From Methylobacterium sp. J-088 (GTDB taxonomy: Bacteria > Pseudomonadota > Alphaproteobacteria > Rhizobiales > Beijerinckiaceae), in assembly GCF_022829295.1 (NCBI RefSeq), contig NZ_JAKSYH010000039.1, forward strand, positions 17,319-81,318: a DNA stretch of 64,000 nucleotides, given 5' to 3'. The notes beneath the pieces were generated by a model that saw only the letters and a list, made by a program, of their open reading frames with translations, was not told where the DNA came from and did not search any database. The number at the start of each line of letters is the position of its first letter. Position 1 is the stretch's first letter. Both the position numbers and the translations under genes were made by a program. Positions 56,385 through 64,000 of the stretch are shown here, in pieces.

Positions 56385-58955
56385 ATGATGTCGTTGACGG
56401 GGAAGCCCCGACGTAAGTCGGTGCGGAGAACCATCGTCCTAGTCACTGCGGGTCTGAGCGTCGTCCTGACCGGTGCCGCTCAGGCGCAGCAGATCGTCGT
56501 CCAGGGCAACCAGCGCGTCGATGCCGACACGGTCCGGTCCTACGTGACCGGAACGGCGTCAGGCTCCGCCGAGGAAGCCCGCCGTAACCTGCTCGCAAGC
56601 GGCATGTTCTCGGACGTGAAGGTCGCCCAGTCGGGCGGCCGCACGGTGGTGACCGTCCGCGAAAACAACCTGATCAACCGGGTGGTGTTCGAGGGCAACA
56701 AGAAGATCGAGAAGGCGACCCTGGAAGGGGTGGTCGAGGCGAAGGCCCGCGGGCCCTACACCGAGGCGATCATCAACGCCGACCTTGCCCGCATCCGTGA
56801 CGTCTACAAGCGCTTCGGTCGGGGAACCGCCAAGGTGACCTACCGCACCGTCGACCTGCCGAACGGCCGCGTCGACGTGATCTACCAGATCGACGAGGGC
56901 GATAAGACCGGCATCGTCTCGATCAACTTCGTGGGCAACAACGCCTATTCGGAGCGGACGCTCAAGGGGCTGATGAGCTCCTCGGAGATGAACTTTCTGT
57001 CGTTCATCAAGACCTCCGACGTCTACGATCCCGACCGCATCACCAACGACTTGGATCAGGTTCGCCGCTACTACCTGAAGAACGGCTATGCCGACTTCCA
57101 GGTGGTCAGCGCCGACGCGCGCTACGTCGAGGGCGAGACTTCGGGCTACGTCATCACCGTCACGGTGAACGAGGGCGAGCAGTACAAAGTCGGCGCGGTG
57201 CAGGTGGATTCCCGCCTGCCCGGCCTCGACACGGCTCAGCTCAACACCGGTGTCGCGACGACGGTGGGCGATGTCTACAACGCCGACGACGTCGAGAAGA
57301 CGCTGAACAACGTCACGCGTGAGGTGAACCGCGCGGGCTACCCGTTCGCGCAGGTCCGCCCGACCGGTCAGCGCGATCCCGGCAGCCATCAGGTCTCCCT
57401 GGGCTTCGTGGTCGAGGATGGCCCGCACGTCTACGTCGAGCGCATCAACATCCGCGGCAACACCCGCACCCGCGACTACGTCATCCGCCGCGAGCTCGAT
57501 ATCGCCGAGGGCGACGCCTACAACCGCGTGCTCACCGATCGCGCCGAGCGGCGCCTGAACGGCCTGGGCTTCTTCAAGAAAGTCCGTTTCTCGAACGAGC
57601 CGGGCTCCGCGCCCGACCGCGTGGTGATCAACATCGATGTCGAGGATCAGCCCACGGGTTCGTTCTCGGTGGCGGGCGGCTACTCCACCCAGGACGGCAT
57701 CATCGGCGAGGTTTCGGTCTCCGAGTCGAACTTCCTCGGCCGCGGCCAGTATGTCCGCCTCGCCGGCACCGGCGGCCAGTACTCGCGCGGCGTCGATTTC
57801 TCGTTCACCGAGCCGTACTTCCTCGGCTACCGGCTCGCCGCCGGCTTCGACGCCTTCTACAAATACTCCGACCTGACCCGGTACTCGCGCTACGAGACCA
57901 CGGTGTATGGCGGCCAGCTGCGCCTCGGCCTGCCGATCACCGAGGAGTTCGGCATCACGCTGCGCTACTCGCTGTACAACACCGAGCTGAAGGTGCCGAA
58001 CACCCTCAAGCGGCCGTACAACGACTGCTCGGTGCCGATCCCGGGCTACACCGCCACCTACGGGGCGGGCACGATCGACCCGAATACGGGTCGCAACATC
58101 GGTGGTCAGGCGGTCTATCCGAACTGCGCCTATGACGGCGAAGCCTCGATCGCCATCAAGGGCTCGCAGGGCAACACGCTGACCTCGCTGGCCGGCCTGA
58201 CGCTCGCCTATTCGACGCTGGACGTGATCGGCGCACCCCACAACGGCCTCTACGCCGAGCTGAAGCCCGACGTGGCGGGCCTGGGCGGAGACTCGAAGTT
58301 CTTCCGGGTCACCGCCGATGCACGCTACTACAAGGAGCTCTACGAGGACGTGATCGGCTTCGTCCGCTTCCAGGGCGGCCATATCAGCTCCCTCAACAAC
58401 GACCCGCTGCGGGTGACCGACGAGTTCTTCCTCGGCCCGTCGCTGGTCCGCGGCTTCGCTCCGAACGGCATCGGCCCGCGCGACGTCGGTATCGCCGACG
58501 CCCGCTCGAACGCGATCGGTGGCTCGACCTACATCGGCGGTACCCTCGAAGTTCAGTTCCCGCTGCCCGGCGTGCCGCGCGACCTGGGCCTGAAGGGTGC
58601 GCTCTTCGCCGATGCCGGTACGCTGTTCGGCTACAGCAGCAAGCGCGCCTTCGACGTGAACGGCGACAGCTTCATCAACGGCACGGATCCGGCGACCGGG
58701 CGCTGCAACTTCAACGCCTACAAGATCGGCGTCGAGCCGGAATGCGTGAACGTCCGCGACAGCGCGACGATCCGCTCCTCGGTCGGTGCCTCCATCCTGT
58801 GGAACTCGCCGCTCGGCCCGATCCGCTTCGACTACGCCTACGCGCTGACCAAGGACGAAGGCATCCCGGTCTACGTGCCGATCCTCGGCAAGTACGGCCA
58901 TGTCGGCAAGGATCAGACCCAGGCCTTCCGCTTCTCCGGCGGCTCGCGCTTCTGA
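56385..58955 (+). CDS. bamA: outer membrane protein assembly factor BamA
   Basis: An 856-residue outer-membrane protein that inserts beta-barrel proteins. A signal peptide ([23 protein letters not shown]) is followed by five POTRA domains in residues about 28-430, for example [29 protein letters not shown] and [27 protein letters not shown]. The C-terminal 16-stranded barrel includes [20 protein letters not shown], which carries the conserved VRGF motif of loop 6. The last residue is phenylalanine, as needed for recognition. It lies between rseP and lpxD, the usual place. Confidence 0.97.
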   Translation: MMSLTGKPRRKSVRRTIVLVTAGLSVVLTGAAQAQQIVVQGNQRVDADTVRSYVTGTASGSAEEARRNLLASGMFSDVKVAQSGGRTVVTVRENNLINRVVFEGNKKIEKATLEGVVEAKARGPYTEAIINADLARIRDVYKRFGRGTAKVTYRTVDLPNGRVDVIYQIDEGDKTGIVSINFVGNNAYSERTLKGLMSSSEMNFLSFIKTSDVYDPDRITNDLDQVRRYYLKNGYADFQVVSADARYVEGETSGYVITVTVNEGEQYKVGAVQVDSRLPGLDTAQLNTGVATTVGDVYNADDVEKTLNNVTREVNRAGYPFAQVRPTGQRDPGSHQVSLGFVVEDGPHVYVERINIRGNTRTRDYVIRRELDIAEGDAYNRVLTDRAERRLNGLGFFKKVRFSNEPGSAPDRVVINIDVEDQPTGSFSVAGGYSTQDGIIGEVSVSESNFLGRGQYVRLAGTGGQYSRGVDFSFTEPYFLGYRLAAGFDAFYKYSDLTRYSRYETTVYGGQLRLGLPITEEFGITLRYSLYNTELKVPNTLKRPYNDCSVPIPGYTATYGAGTIDPNTGRNIGGQAVYPNCAYDGEASIAIKGSQGNTLTSLAGLTLAYSTLDVIGAPHNGLYAELKPDVAGLGGDSKFFRVTADARYYKELYEDVIGFVRFQGGHISSLNNDPLRVTDEFFLGPSLVRGFAPNGIGPRDVGIADARSNAIGGSTYIGGTLEVQFPLPGVPRDLGLKGALFADAGTLFGYSSKRAFDVNGDSFINGTDPATGRCNFNAYKIGVEPECVNVRDSATIRSSVGASILWNSPLGPIRFDYAYALTKDEGIPVYVPILGKYGHVGKDQTQAFRFSGGSRF

Positions 58956-59007
58956 TCAAAATTCCAGGCGCGCCGGTCGGATTACCCCGACCGGCGCGTT
59001 GTCCAGC

Positions 59008-60066
59008 ATGTCAGATCCCATTTTCTTCGCCACTGCGGCGCACCTGACCCTCGCGGAGATCGCGACGGTCGCTGGCACCAGCCTGCCCGAGGGCGCCGAT
59101 CCGGACCTCCGGCTTGCCGGGGCCGCGCCCCTCGAAAGCGCCGGGCCCTCGCACCTCGCCTACATGGACAATGCCCGCTACGGCGACGCCTTCGCGGCCA
59201 CCCGGGCTGGGGCTTGCCTCGTCTCGCCGCGCTTCGAGGCCCGGTGCCCGTCCGGCACGGTCGCCCTCGTCAGCCGAGACCCCTATCGCGCCTACGCCAC
59301 GCTGCTCGGACGGCTGCATCCGGATGCCCTGCGCCCCGGCTCGCAGTTCGGCGCCCGTGGCGTCGCCCCTGGGGCCCATATCCATCTCGAAGCCCATCTC
59401 GAAGAGGGCGTCACGGTCGATCCGGGCGCCGTCATCGGTCCCGGCGCGGAAGTCGGCAGCGGTACGGTGATCGGCCCGAACGCGGTGATCGGTCCCGGCG
59501 TGCGCATCGGGCGCGACTGCGCCATCGGCGCCGGCACAACGCTGAGCCATGCCCTCCTGGGAAACCGCGTGATCCTCCACCCGGGCGTACGGCTCGGCCA
59601 GGACGGGTTCGGCTTCGCCATGGGCGTCACCCATCTCAAGGTGCCGCAGATCGGCCGCGTGATCGTCCAGGACGACGTGGAGATCGGTGCCAACACCACG
59701 GTCGACCGGGGCGCCTCGCGCGACACGGTGATCGGGGAGGGGACCAAGATCGATAACCTCGTGCAGATCGCCCACAACGTGGTGATCGGGCGCCACTGCG
59801 TGATCGTGTCGGGCGTCGGTATTTCGGGCTCGACCACGCTGGAGGATTACGTCATCCTCGGCGGGCAGGTCGGCGTCGTCGGGCATCTGCGCATCGGACG
59901 TGGTGCGCAGATCGCCGGCTCCTCCAACGTCAACCGCGACGTGCCGGCGGGCAGCCGCTGGGGCGGCACGCCGGCCAAGCCGGTCCGGGCCTGGTTCCGC
60001 GAACTCACGACCCTGGCCCGGCTGGCCGAGCGCTCGGGCAAGGCGCCGGCGGACGACGAGGCCTGA
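59008..60066 (+). CDS. lpxD: UDP-3-O-(3-hydroxyacyl)glucosamine N-acyltransferase
   Basis: A 352-residue trimeric left-handed beta-helix enzyme of lipid A synthesis that adds the N-linked hydroxyacyl chain. The uridine-binding N-domain ([19 protein letters not shown]) precedes about 200 residues of hexapeptide repeats ([32 protein letters not shown]). The catalytic histidine is likely in [16 protein letters not shown]. The ATG at 59008 is chosen, as upstream codons overlap the bamA end and are not conserved. fabZ follows after 156 bases. Confidence 0.96.
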   Translation: MSDPIFFATAAHLTLAEIATVAGTSLPEGADPDLRLAGAAPLESAGPSHLAYMDNARYGDAFAATRAGACLVSPRFEARCPSGTVALVSRDPYRAYATLLGRLHPDALRPGSQFGARGVAPGAHIHLEAHLEEGVTVDPGAVIGPGAEVGSGTVIGPNAVIGPGVRIGRDCAIGAGTTLSHALLGNRVILHPGVRLGQDGFGFAMGVTHLKVPQIGRVIVQDDVEIGANTTVDRGASRDTVIGEGTKIDNLVQIAHNVVIGRHCVIVSGVGISGSTTLEDYVILGGQVGVVGHLRIGRGAQIAGSSNVNRDVPAGSRWGGTPAKPVRAWFRELTTLARLAERSGKAPADDEA

Positions 60067-60222
60067 GACGGGTCGCTCGTCCGATCTGTCCGGGCTCCGG
60101 ATCGATCCCCACCGCTGGAAGGCCTTGCATGTCCGGCGATTTCTGCCGAAGAGGGCGATCCCTCCGCTGAGGGCGGCAGGATGTCAGGCCGCCGCGGGCG
60201 GCAAGTCGAGGTGCGGGATCCG

Positions 60223-60699
60223 ATGAGTGAGGCGGCGCGCGAGACCGGCGGCGAGCTGGGCACAGCCGATATACAGACGCTGCTGGAGTTGCTGCCGCAC
60301 CGTTACCCGTTCCTCCTGGTGGACCGGATCGTCGAGATCGATCGCGACGAATCCTGCATCGGCATCAAGAACGTCACGGCCAACGAGCCGCAATTCATGG
60401 GTCACTTTCCGGGCATGCCGGTCTTCCCGGGCGTGCTCCTGATCGAGGGCATGGCCCAGACGGCCGGGGCGATCTGCTGCCGCCACATCAGGGCGGATGG
60501 GCGAAGCACCAAGCAGGTGTTCTTCATGACCATCGACAAGTGCAAGTTCCGCAAGCCCGTCACGCCCGGCGATCAGGTGCGTTTCCATATGAAGAAGTTG
60601 AACCAGCGCCGGACCATGTGGTGGTTCCGCGGCGAGGCCCGGGTCGACGGCACGCTGGTCGCCGAGGCCGAGATCAGCGCCATGCTGGTGATGGAGTGA
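60223..60699 (+). CDS. fabZ: 3-hydroxyacyl-[acyl-carrier-protein] dehydratase FabZ
   Basis: A 158-residue hotdog-fold dehydratase of fatty acid elongation. [18 protein letters not shown] is the conserved start with the catalytic His region, and [26 protein letters not shown] carries the active-site His and Glu. The ATG at 60223 is favoured; a longer form would add 14 non-conserved residues. Its stop overlaps the lpxA GTG start, so fatty-acid and lipid A supply are coupled in translation. Confidence 0.96.
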   Translation: MSEAARETGGELGTADIQTLLELLPHRYPFLLVDRIVEIDRDESCIGIKNVTANEPQFMGHFPGMPVFPGVLLIEGMAQTAGAICCRHIRADGRSTKQVFFMTIDKCKFRKPVTPGDQVRFHMKKLNQRRTMWWFRGEARVDGTLVAEAEISAMLVME

Positions 60700-61514
60700 G
60701 CGCGCCCGTCATCCACGCGAGCGCGGTGATCGAGCCCGGCGCCCGGATCGGCGACGGGGCGCGGATCGGCCCGTTCTGCCATGTCGGGCCGGAGGTCGTC
60801 CTGGGAGCGGATTGCGAGCTGGTCAGCCACGTCGTCCTGGCGGGCCGCACCTCGATCGGCGCCCGCACCCGGATCTTCCCCTTCGCGTCGATCGGACATC
60901 CGCCGCAGGATCTGAAGTATCGCGGCGAGCCCTCCACCCTCACGATCGGCGCCGATTGCCTGATCCGCGAGGGTGTCACCATGAATCCCGGTACCAGCGG
61001 CGGCGGGCTGGAGACCGTGGTCGGCGATCACTGCACCTTCCTGGCGAATTCCCATGTCGGCCACGATTGCCGGGTGGGGTCGCACGTGATCTTCTCCAAC
61101 AACGTCATGCTGGCCGGCCATTGCGTGGTGGGCGATTACGCAATCCTCGGGGGCGGTGCCGCCGTGATCCAGTTCGCCCGGGTCGGGGCACATGCCTTCG
61201 TGGGCGGCCTCTCGGGGCTGGAGAACGACTGCATTCCCTACGGGATGGTTCTGGGCAACCGGGCCTACCTGTCCGGCCTCAACATCATCGGCCTGCAGCG
61301 CCGCGGCTTCGCCCGGGAGGACATCCACGCTCTGCGGCGGGCCTATCGGCTGCTCTTCGCCCCCGAGGGGACGTTGATGGAACGGGTCGAGGACGTGGCC
61401 GCGACCTTCGAGTCCCACGACGCGGTCCGCGAGATCCTCGACTTCATCCGCGTCGGCGGCAAGCGCTCGATCTGCACGCCGCGCGAAGTCCCGACCCCGA
61501 TCGGCGCCGCCTGA
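60696..61514 (+). CDS. lpxA: acyl-[acyl-carrier-protein]-UDP-N-acetylglucosamine O-acyltransferase
   Basis: A 272-residue beta-helix enzyme that performs the first step of lipid A synthesis, adding a 3-hydroxyacyl chain to UDP-GlcNAc. Hexapeptide repeats begin at once ([37 protein letters not shown]). [34 protein letters not shown] and [21 protein letters not shown] carry substrate and catalytic His residues. The helical C-domain ends the protein. It starts with GTG overlapping fabZ. Confidence 0.96.
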   Translation: MSAPVIHASAVIEPGARIGDGARIGPFCHVGPEVVLGADCELVSHVVLAGRTSIGARTRIFPFASIGHPPQDLKYRGEPSTLTIGADCLIREGVTMNPGTSGGGLETVVGDHCTFLANSHVGHDCRVGSHVIFSNNVMLAGHCVVGDYAILGGGAAVIQFARVGAHAFVGGLSGLENDCIPYGMVLGNRAYLSGLNIIGLQRRGFAREDIHALRRAYRLLFAPEGTLMERVEDVAATFESHDAVREILDFIRVGGKRSICTPREVPTPIGAA

Positions 61515-61526
61515 TCGAGCCCCGCC

Positions 61527-62393
61527 ATGGCGAAGGCCGATCCTGTCCCTGACGGGGCCCTCGTGCTGATCGCCGGGGCCGGGCGGCTGCCGGAGCTCGT
61601 CGCCGACTCCCTGCGCCGGGCGCGGCGGCCGTTCCGGGTGATCGCCCTGCGCGGCTTCACGGGACAGACTCTGCGCGCCAGCGCCGATGCCACGGTCGAC
61701 CTCCTCGACCTCGCCGCCACCCTGAAGCTGCTGCGCCGCTGGGGGCCGGCCATCGTGGTGCCGGCCGGGGGCGTGTCGCGTCCGAGCCCGGCCGCGATCC
61801 TGAATGCCGGCGCGGCCCTGCGCAACCGCGAGACCCTGCGGGCCATGGCGGGCGGGGGCGACGACCGCCTCCTGCGCGCCGCGCTCGCGCTGGTCGAGGA
61901 GGAGGGGCACCGCATCCTCGGCGTCCATGAGGCCGCGCCGGATCTCCTCTGCCCGGAGGGGCCGATCGGACGGCGGCAGCCGGATGCGATGGCTGCCGGT
62001 TCGATCGCCGCAGGGCGTGGCGTGCTGGCGGCGCTCTCGCCCTTCGACCTCGGGCAGGCCGTGGTTGTCGCCGGCGATCGGGCGCTCGCCGTCGAGGGAC
62101 CGGAGGGGACCGACCGGATGCTCGCCCGGGCGCGTGCCCTGGGTCGCCGGCCGTTCGGCTGGGGACGGGCGCTCCCCGCGACCGTCTTGGTCAAGGCGCC
62201 CAAGGTCGGCCAGGATTGGCGCATCGATCTGCCGGCGATCGGCCCGCGCACGGTGCGCAACGCCGCCCGTGCAGGCTGCGTCGGCCTCGCCCTCGAGGCC
62301 GGCGGCACCCTGGTAATCGACCGCGCCGCCACCGCCGCGGAGGCCGACCGCCTCGGCCTGTTCGTCGTGGGCTATGGAACCGCGTCGCGATGA
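61527..62393 (+). CDS. lpxI: UDP-2,3-diacylglucosamine diphosphatase LpxI
   Basis: A 288-residue enzyme of the DUF1009 family, which in alphaproteobacteria replaces LpxH and converts UDP-2,3-diacylglucosamine to lipid X. Conserved blocks are [66 protein letters not shown] and VKAPKVGQDWRIDLPAIGPRTVRNAARAG. The position between lpxA and lpxB, and the ATGA overlap with lpxB, support the assignment. Confidence 0.94.
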   Translation: MAKADPVPDGALVLIAGAGRLPELVADSLRRARRPFRVIALRGFTGQTLRASADATVDLLDLAATLKLLRRWGPAIVVPAGGVSRPSPAAILNAGAALRNRETLRAMAGGGDDRLLRAALALVEEEGHRILGVHEAAPDLLCPEGPIGRRQPDAMAAGSIAAGRGVLAALSPFDLGQAVVVAGDRALAVEGPEGTDRMLARARALGRRPFGWGRALPATVLVKAPKVGQDWRIDLPAIGPRTVRNAARAGCVGLALEAGGTLVIDRAATAAEADRLGLFVVGYGTASR

Positions 62394-63553
62394 CCCGACC
62401 CCGCAGCGTCTGGCTCGTGGCCGGCGAGGATTCCGGTGACCAGCTCGGCGCCAAGCTGATGCGGGCGCTGCGCGAGTCTGCACCGGACGTGGCGTTCGGC
62501 GGCGTCGGCGGCGAGGCGATGGCGGAGGCGGGGTTCGCGTCCCTGTTCCCCCTCGATGACGTTGCGGTGATGGGCTACCTGCCGGTGCTCGCCCGTGCCC
62601 GCACGCTGCTGCGGCGCATCCGCGAGACCGCCGAAGCCGCAAGGCACGCCCGGCCGGATGTGCTGGTCATCATCGATAGCCCCGGCTTCACCCATGCGGT
62701 CGCGAAGCGGGTGCGCAAGGCCGCCCCCGGCATTCCGATCATCGACTACGTCTCGCCCAGCGTCTGGGCCTGGCGCCCATGGCGCGCGAAGGGCATGCGC
62801 CCGTTCATCGATCACGTCCTGGCGCTGCTGCCCTTCGAGCCCGACGCGCATCGACGTCTCGGGGGCCCGCCCTGCACCTATGTCGGGCATCCGCTGATCG
62901 AGCGCTTGGCCGAGCTGCGCCCGTCCAGTGCCGAGACCCAGCGCCGTGAGACAGCGCCCTATAGCCTCGTGATCCTACCGGGGTCGCGCCGGTCCGAGAT
63001 CGAGCGGCTGATGCCGGTCTTCGGTCAGGCGCTGGAGCATGTGAGCCGCACCGTTCCGGTCGAGGCGGTCCTGCCGGCGGTGACGCGCCACCGTGCCCTC
63101 ATCGAGCGCCTCGCGGCGGCTTGGCCGGTCCCGGTCCGGATCGTCACCGGCGAGGGGCCGAAATACGCCGTCTTCCGTGGCGCCCGCGCGGCGCTCGCGG
63201 CCTCGGGTACGGTCACGCTGGAGCTCGCGCTGGCGGGCGTGCCCATGGTGGTGGCCTATAAGGTCTCGCGGGCCGAGGAGGTCATCGCCCGTCGGCTCAT
63301 CCAGGTCCCCAGCATCGTGCTGCCGAACCTGATCCTCGCCGAGAACGCGATGCCGGAATTCGTCCAGGCCGAGTGCACGCCCGAGCGCCTCGCCGAAACC
63401 CTGGCGCCCCTGCTGGCGGGGGGACCCGCCCGCGCGGCGCAATGCGCGGCCCTCGCGCAGATCGACGCGCGGATGCGGCTCACGGATGCGGATACGCCGA
63501 GCCGCGCCGCCGCCCGGATCGTCCTGCAGGCTGCGGAGCGGCTGCCGGATTAG
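62390..63553 (+). CDS. lpxB: lipid-A-disaccharide synthase
   Basis: A 387-residue GT19 glycosyltransferase that joins lipid X and UDP-2,3-diacylglucosamine to form the lipid A disaccharide. VWLVAGEDSGDQLGAKLMRAL is the conserved start, IIDYVSPSVWAWRPWRAKGM the substrate loop, and VILPGSRRSEIERLMPVFG the UDP-binding region. LAASGTVTLELALAGVPMVVAYK closes the donor site. It is coupled to lpxI by an ATGA overlap and ends the envelope block. Confidence 0.96.
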   Translation: MTRPRSVWLVAGEDSGDQLGAKLMRALRESAPDVAFGGVGGEAMAEAGFASLFPLDDVAVMGYLPVLARARTLLRRIRETAEAARHARPDVLVIIDSPGFTHAVAKRVRKAAPGIPIIDYVSPSVWAWRPWRAKGMRPFIDHVLALLPFEPDAHRRLGGPPCTYVGHPLIERLAELRPSSAETQRRETAPYSLVILPGSRRSEIERLMPVFGQALEHVSRTVPVEAVLPAVTRHRALIERLAAAWPVPVRIVTGEGPKYAVFRGARAALAASGTVTLELALAGVPMVVAYKVSRAEEVIARRLIQVPSIVLPNLILAENAMPEFVQAECTPERLAETLAPLLAGGPARAAQCAALAQIDARMRLTDADTPSRAAARIVLQAAERLPD

Positions 63554-63569
63554 GCGTGGGCAGTGATCG

Positions 63570-63678
63570 CTAGTGCTCTGACGCATTCACTTCGTTCATG
63601 CGAGTGAGCACTAGTTCTTTGGTTTTGCATCAATTTTTCCAGACTCGGCTGACGCCTCCGTCTGGATCGATGCACTAG
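63570..63678. repeat. double palindromic repeat after lpxB
   Basis: CTAGTGCTC (63570-63578) pairs perfectly with GAGCACTAG (63606-63614). A second stem follows: TGCATC and TCCAGAC (63626-63644) with GTCTGGA and GATGCA (63660-63674), and GCACTAG recurs at 63672-63678. The composition is typical of rhizobial intergenic repeats. It stands directly before the transposase remnant and could be part of the mobile element's end or just a terminator-like repeat. Confidence 0.6.
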
Positions 63679-63763
63679 AGCCGTGCCCGATCGCGTTTCT
63701 CACGGTACACGACACAGTGGCTGCGGGCGGCGCGCCGTGGTGGACTGAGGGATTCCTCGCCAA

Positions 63764-64000
63764 ATGGATCCCCCCATCTCCGCTTTTCTGCGCACCGCCC
63801 TGCTCGACAGCCTATCGGCGCCTCTGGGCTGGGGCAACTAGCGTCCTGAGAAGCTGAGCATGTTGCTGACCGGCTTAATCCACAGCCCGACGGTCAACCT
63901 CACCCATATCGCCAGCCAGTGCCCCGGCCCGGCCCGCTACGCCTCGAAGTACCGCCGCCTGCAACGCTTCTTCCAGCACGTGCGTCTCGATCAGGCCGTG
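63764..64000 (+). pseudogene. IS4-type transposase, 5' part, with in-frame amber stop
   Basis: The frame starts at ATG 63764 (DPPISAFLRTALLDSLSAPL), meets TAG at 63839-63841, and continues with RPEKLSMLLTGLIHSPTVNL and SKYRRLQRFFQHVRLDQAV, which is the typical N-terminal region of IS4-family transposases. The window ends before the DDE catalytic part. An ATG at 63860 inside the family-like region could restart translation, so the gene may still be functional in a shorter form. The sequence before the stop is less conserved in kind. It marks a mobile element beside the conserved lpx block. Confidence 0.6.

Noticed and set aside
56559..58901. A very long open frame antisense to bamA, and similar long antisense frames opposite clpB, rpsB-tsf and the lpx genes
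   Set aside because: GC-rich codon bias of the real genes removes stop codons on the other strand. The antisense translations are low in typical motifs, rich in Arg, Asp, Val and His, and match no family.

Overview
The window is chromosomal DNA from a GC-rich alphaproteobacterium of the Hyphomicrobiales, most probably Methylobacterium or a close relative. The evidence is the two short PqqA-type peptides with the EVTSY core, the NDUFS4-like respiratory protein, the order of the housekeeping genes, and the palindromic intergenic repeats. The genus call rests on recognising protein families, not on a database search.

Layout. 1-6.6 kb is an accessory stretch: two related small proteins at its outer edges, and an exopolysaccharide block (ExoF-like export protein and two GT4 glycosyltransferases). 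6.8-14.5 kb holds tRNA-Pro(UGG), the NDUFS4-like gene, a nucleoside deaminase, an SPL-type radical SAM protein, a GGDEF-EAL protein, a secreted collagen-like protein, a nucleotide-sugar epimerase and a MOSC protein. 14.7-28.4 kb holds clpB; a divergent MFS/ArsR pair; an IMPase-NUDIX-GST set; a sorbosone-dehydrogenase-like enzyme with a diheme cytochrome c; a PIMT homologue; and a Baeyer-Villiger monooxygenase, esterase and SDR operon divergent from a TetR gene. 28.4-33.5 kb holds a nucleoside transporter, two tandem pqqA genes without other pqq genes, mgtE and an acyl-CoA synthetase.

33.6-44.5 kb is core: rpsF-rpsR-DUF2232-rplI on the minus strand, pdxJ-acpS-lepB-rnc-era as an overlapping chain on the plus strand, an RsmC-like methyltransferase with an RsuA-type pseudouridine synthase, and rpsB-tsf. 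44.7-47.4 kb is a short accessory gap (XRE-type regulator with a possible broken partner, phosphoesterase, lipid-kinase-like protein). 47.5-63.6 kb is the conserved envelope block pyrH-frr-cdsA-dxr-rseP-bamA-lpxD-fabZ-lpxA-lpxI-lpxB. It is notable for lacking uppS between frr and cdsA and for carrying a TetR-EmrA-EmrB efflux module between dxr and rseP. The window ends in palindromic repeats and the 5' part of an IS4-type transposase with an in-frame stop.

How the genes work together. The envelope block supplies CDP-diacylglycerol, isoprenoid precursor, outer-membrane protein assembly and lipid A. The two PqqA peptides and the sorbosone-dehydrogenase/cytochrome pair fit an organism that relies on PQQ-linked periplasmic oxidation. 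The most interesting items are the orphan tandem pqqA pair with its own terminator, the efflux module with two perfect 19-base palindromes, the collagen-like protein, the extended ribosomal protein S2, and several perfect inverted repeats next to regulator genes.
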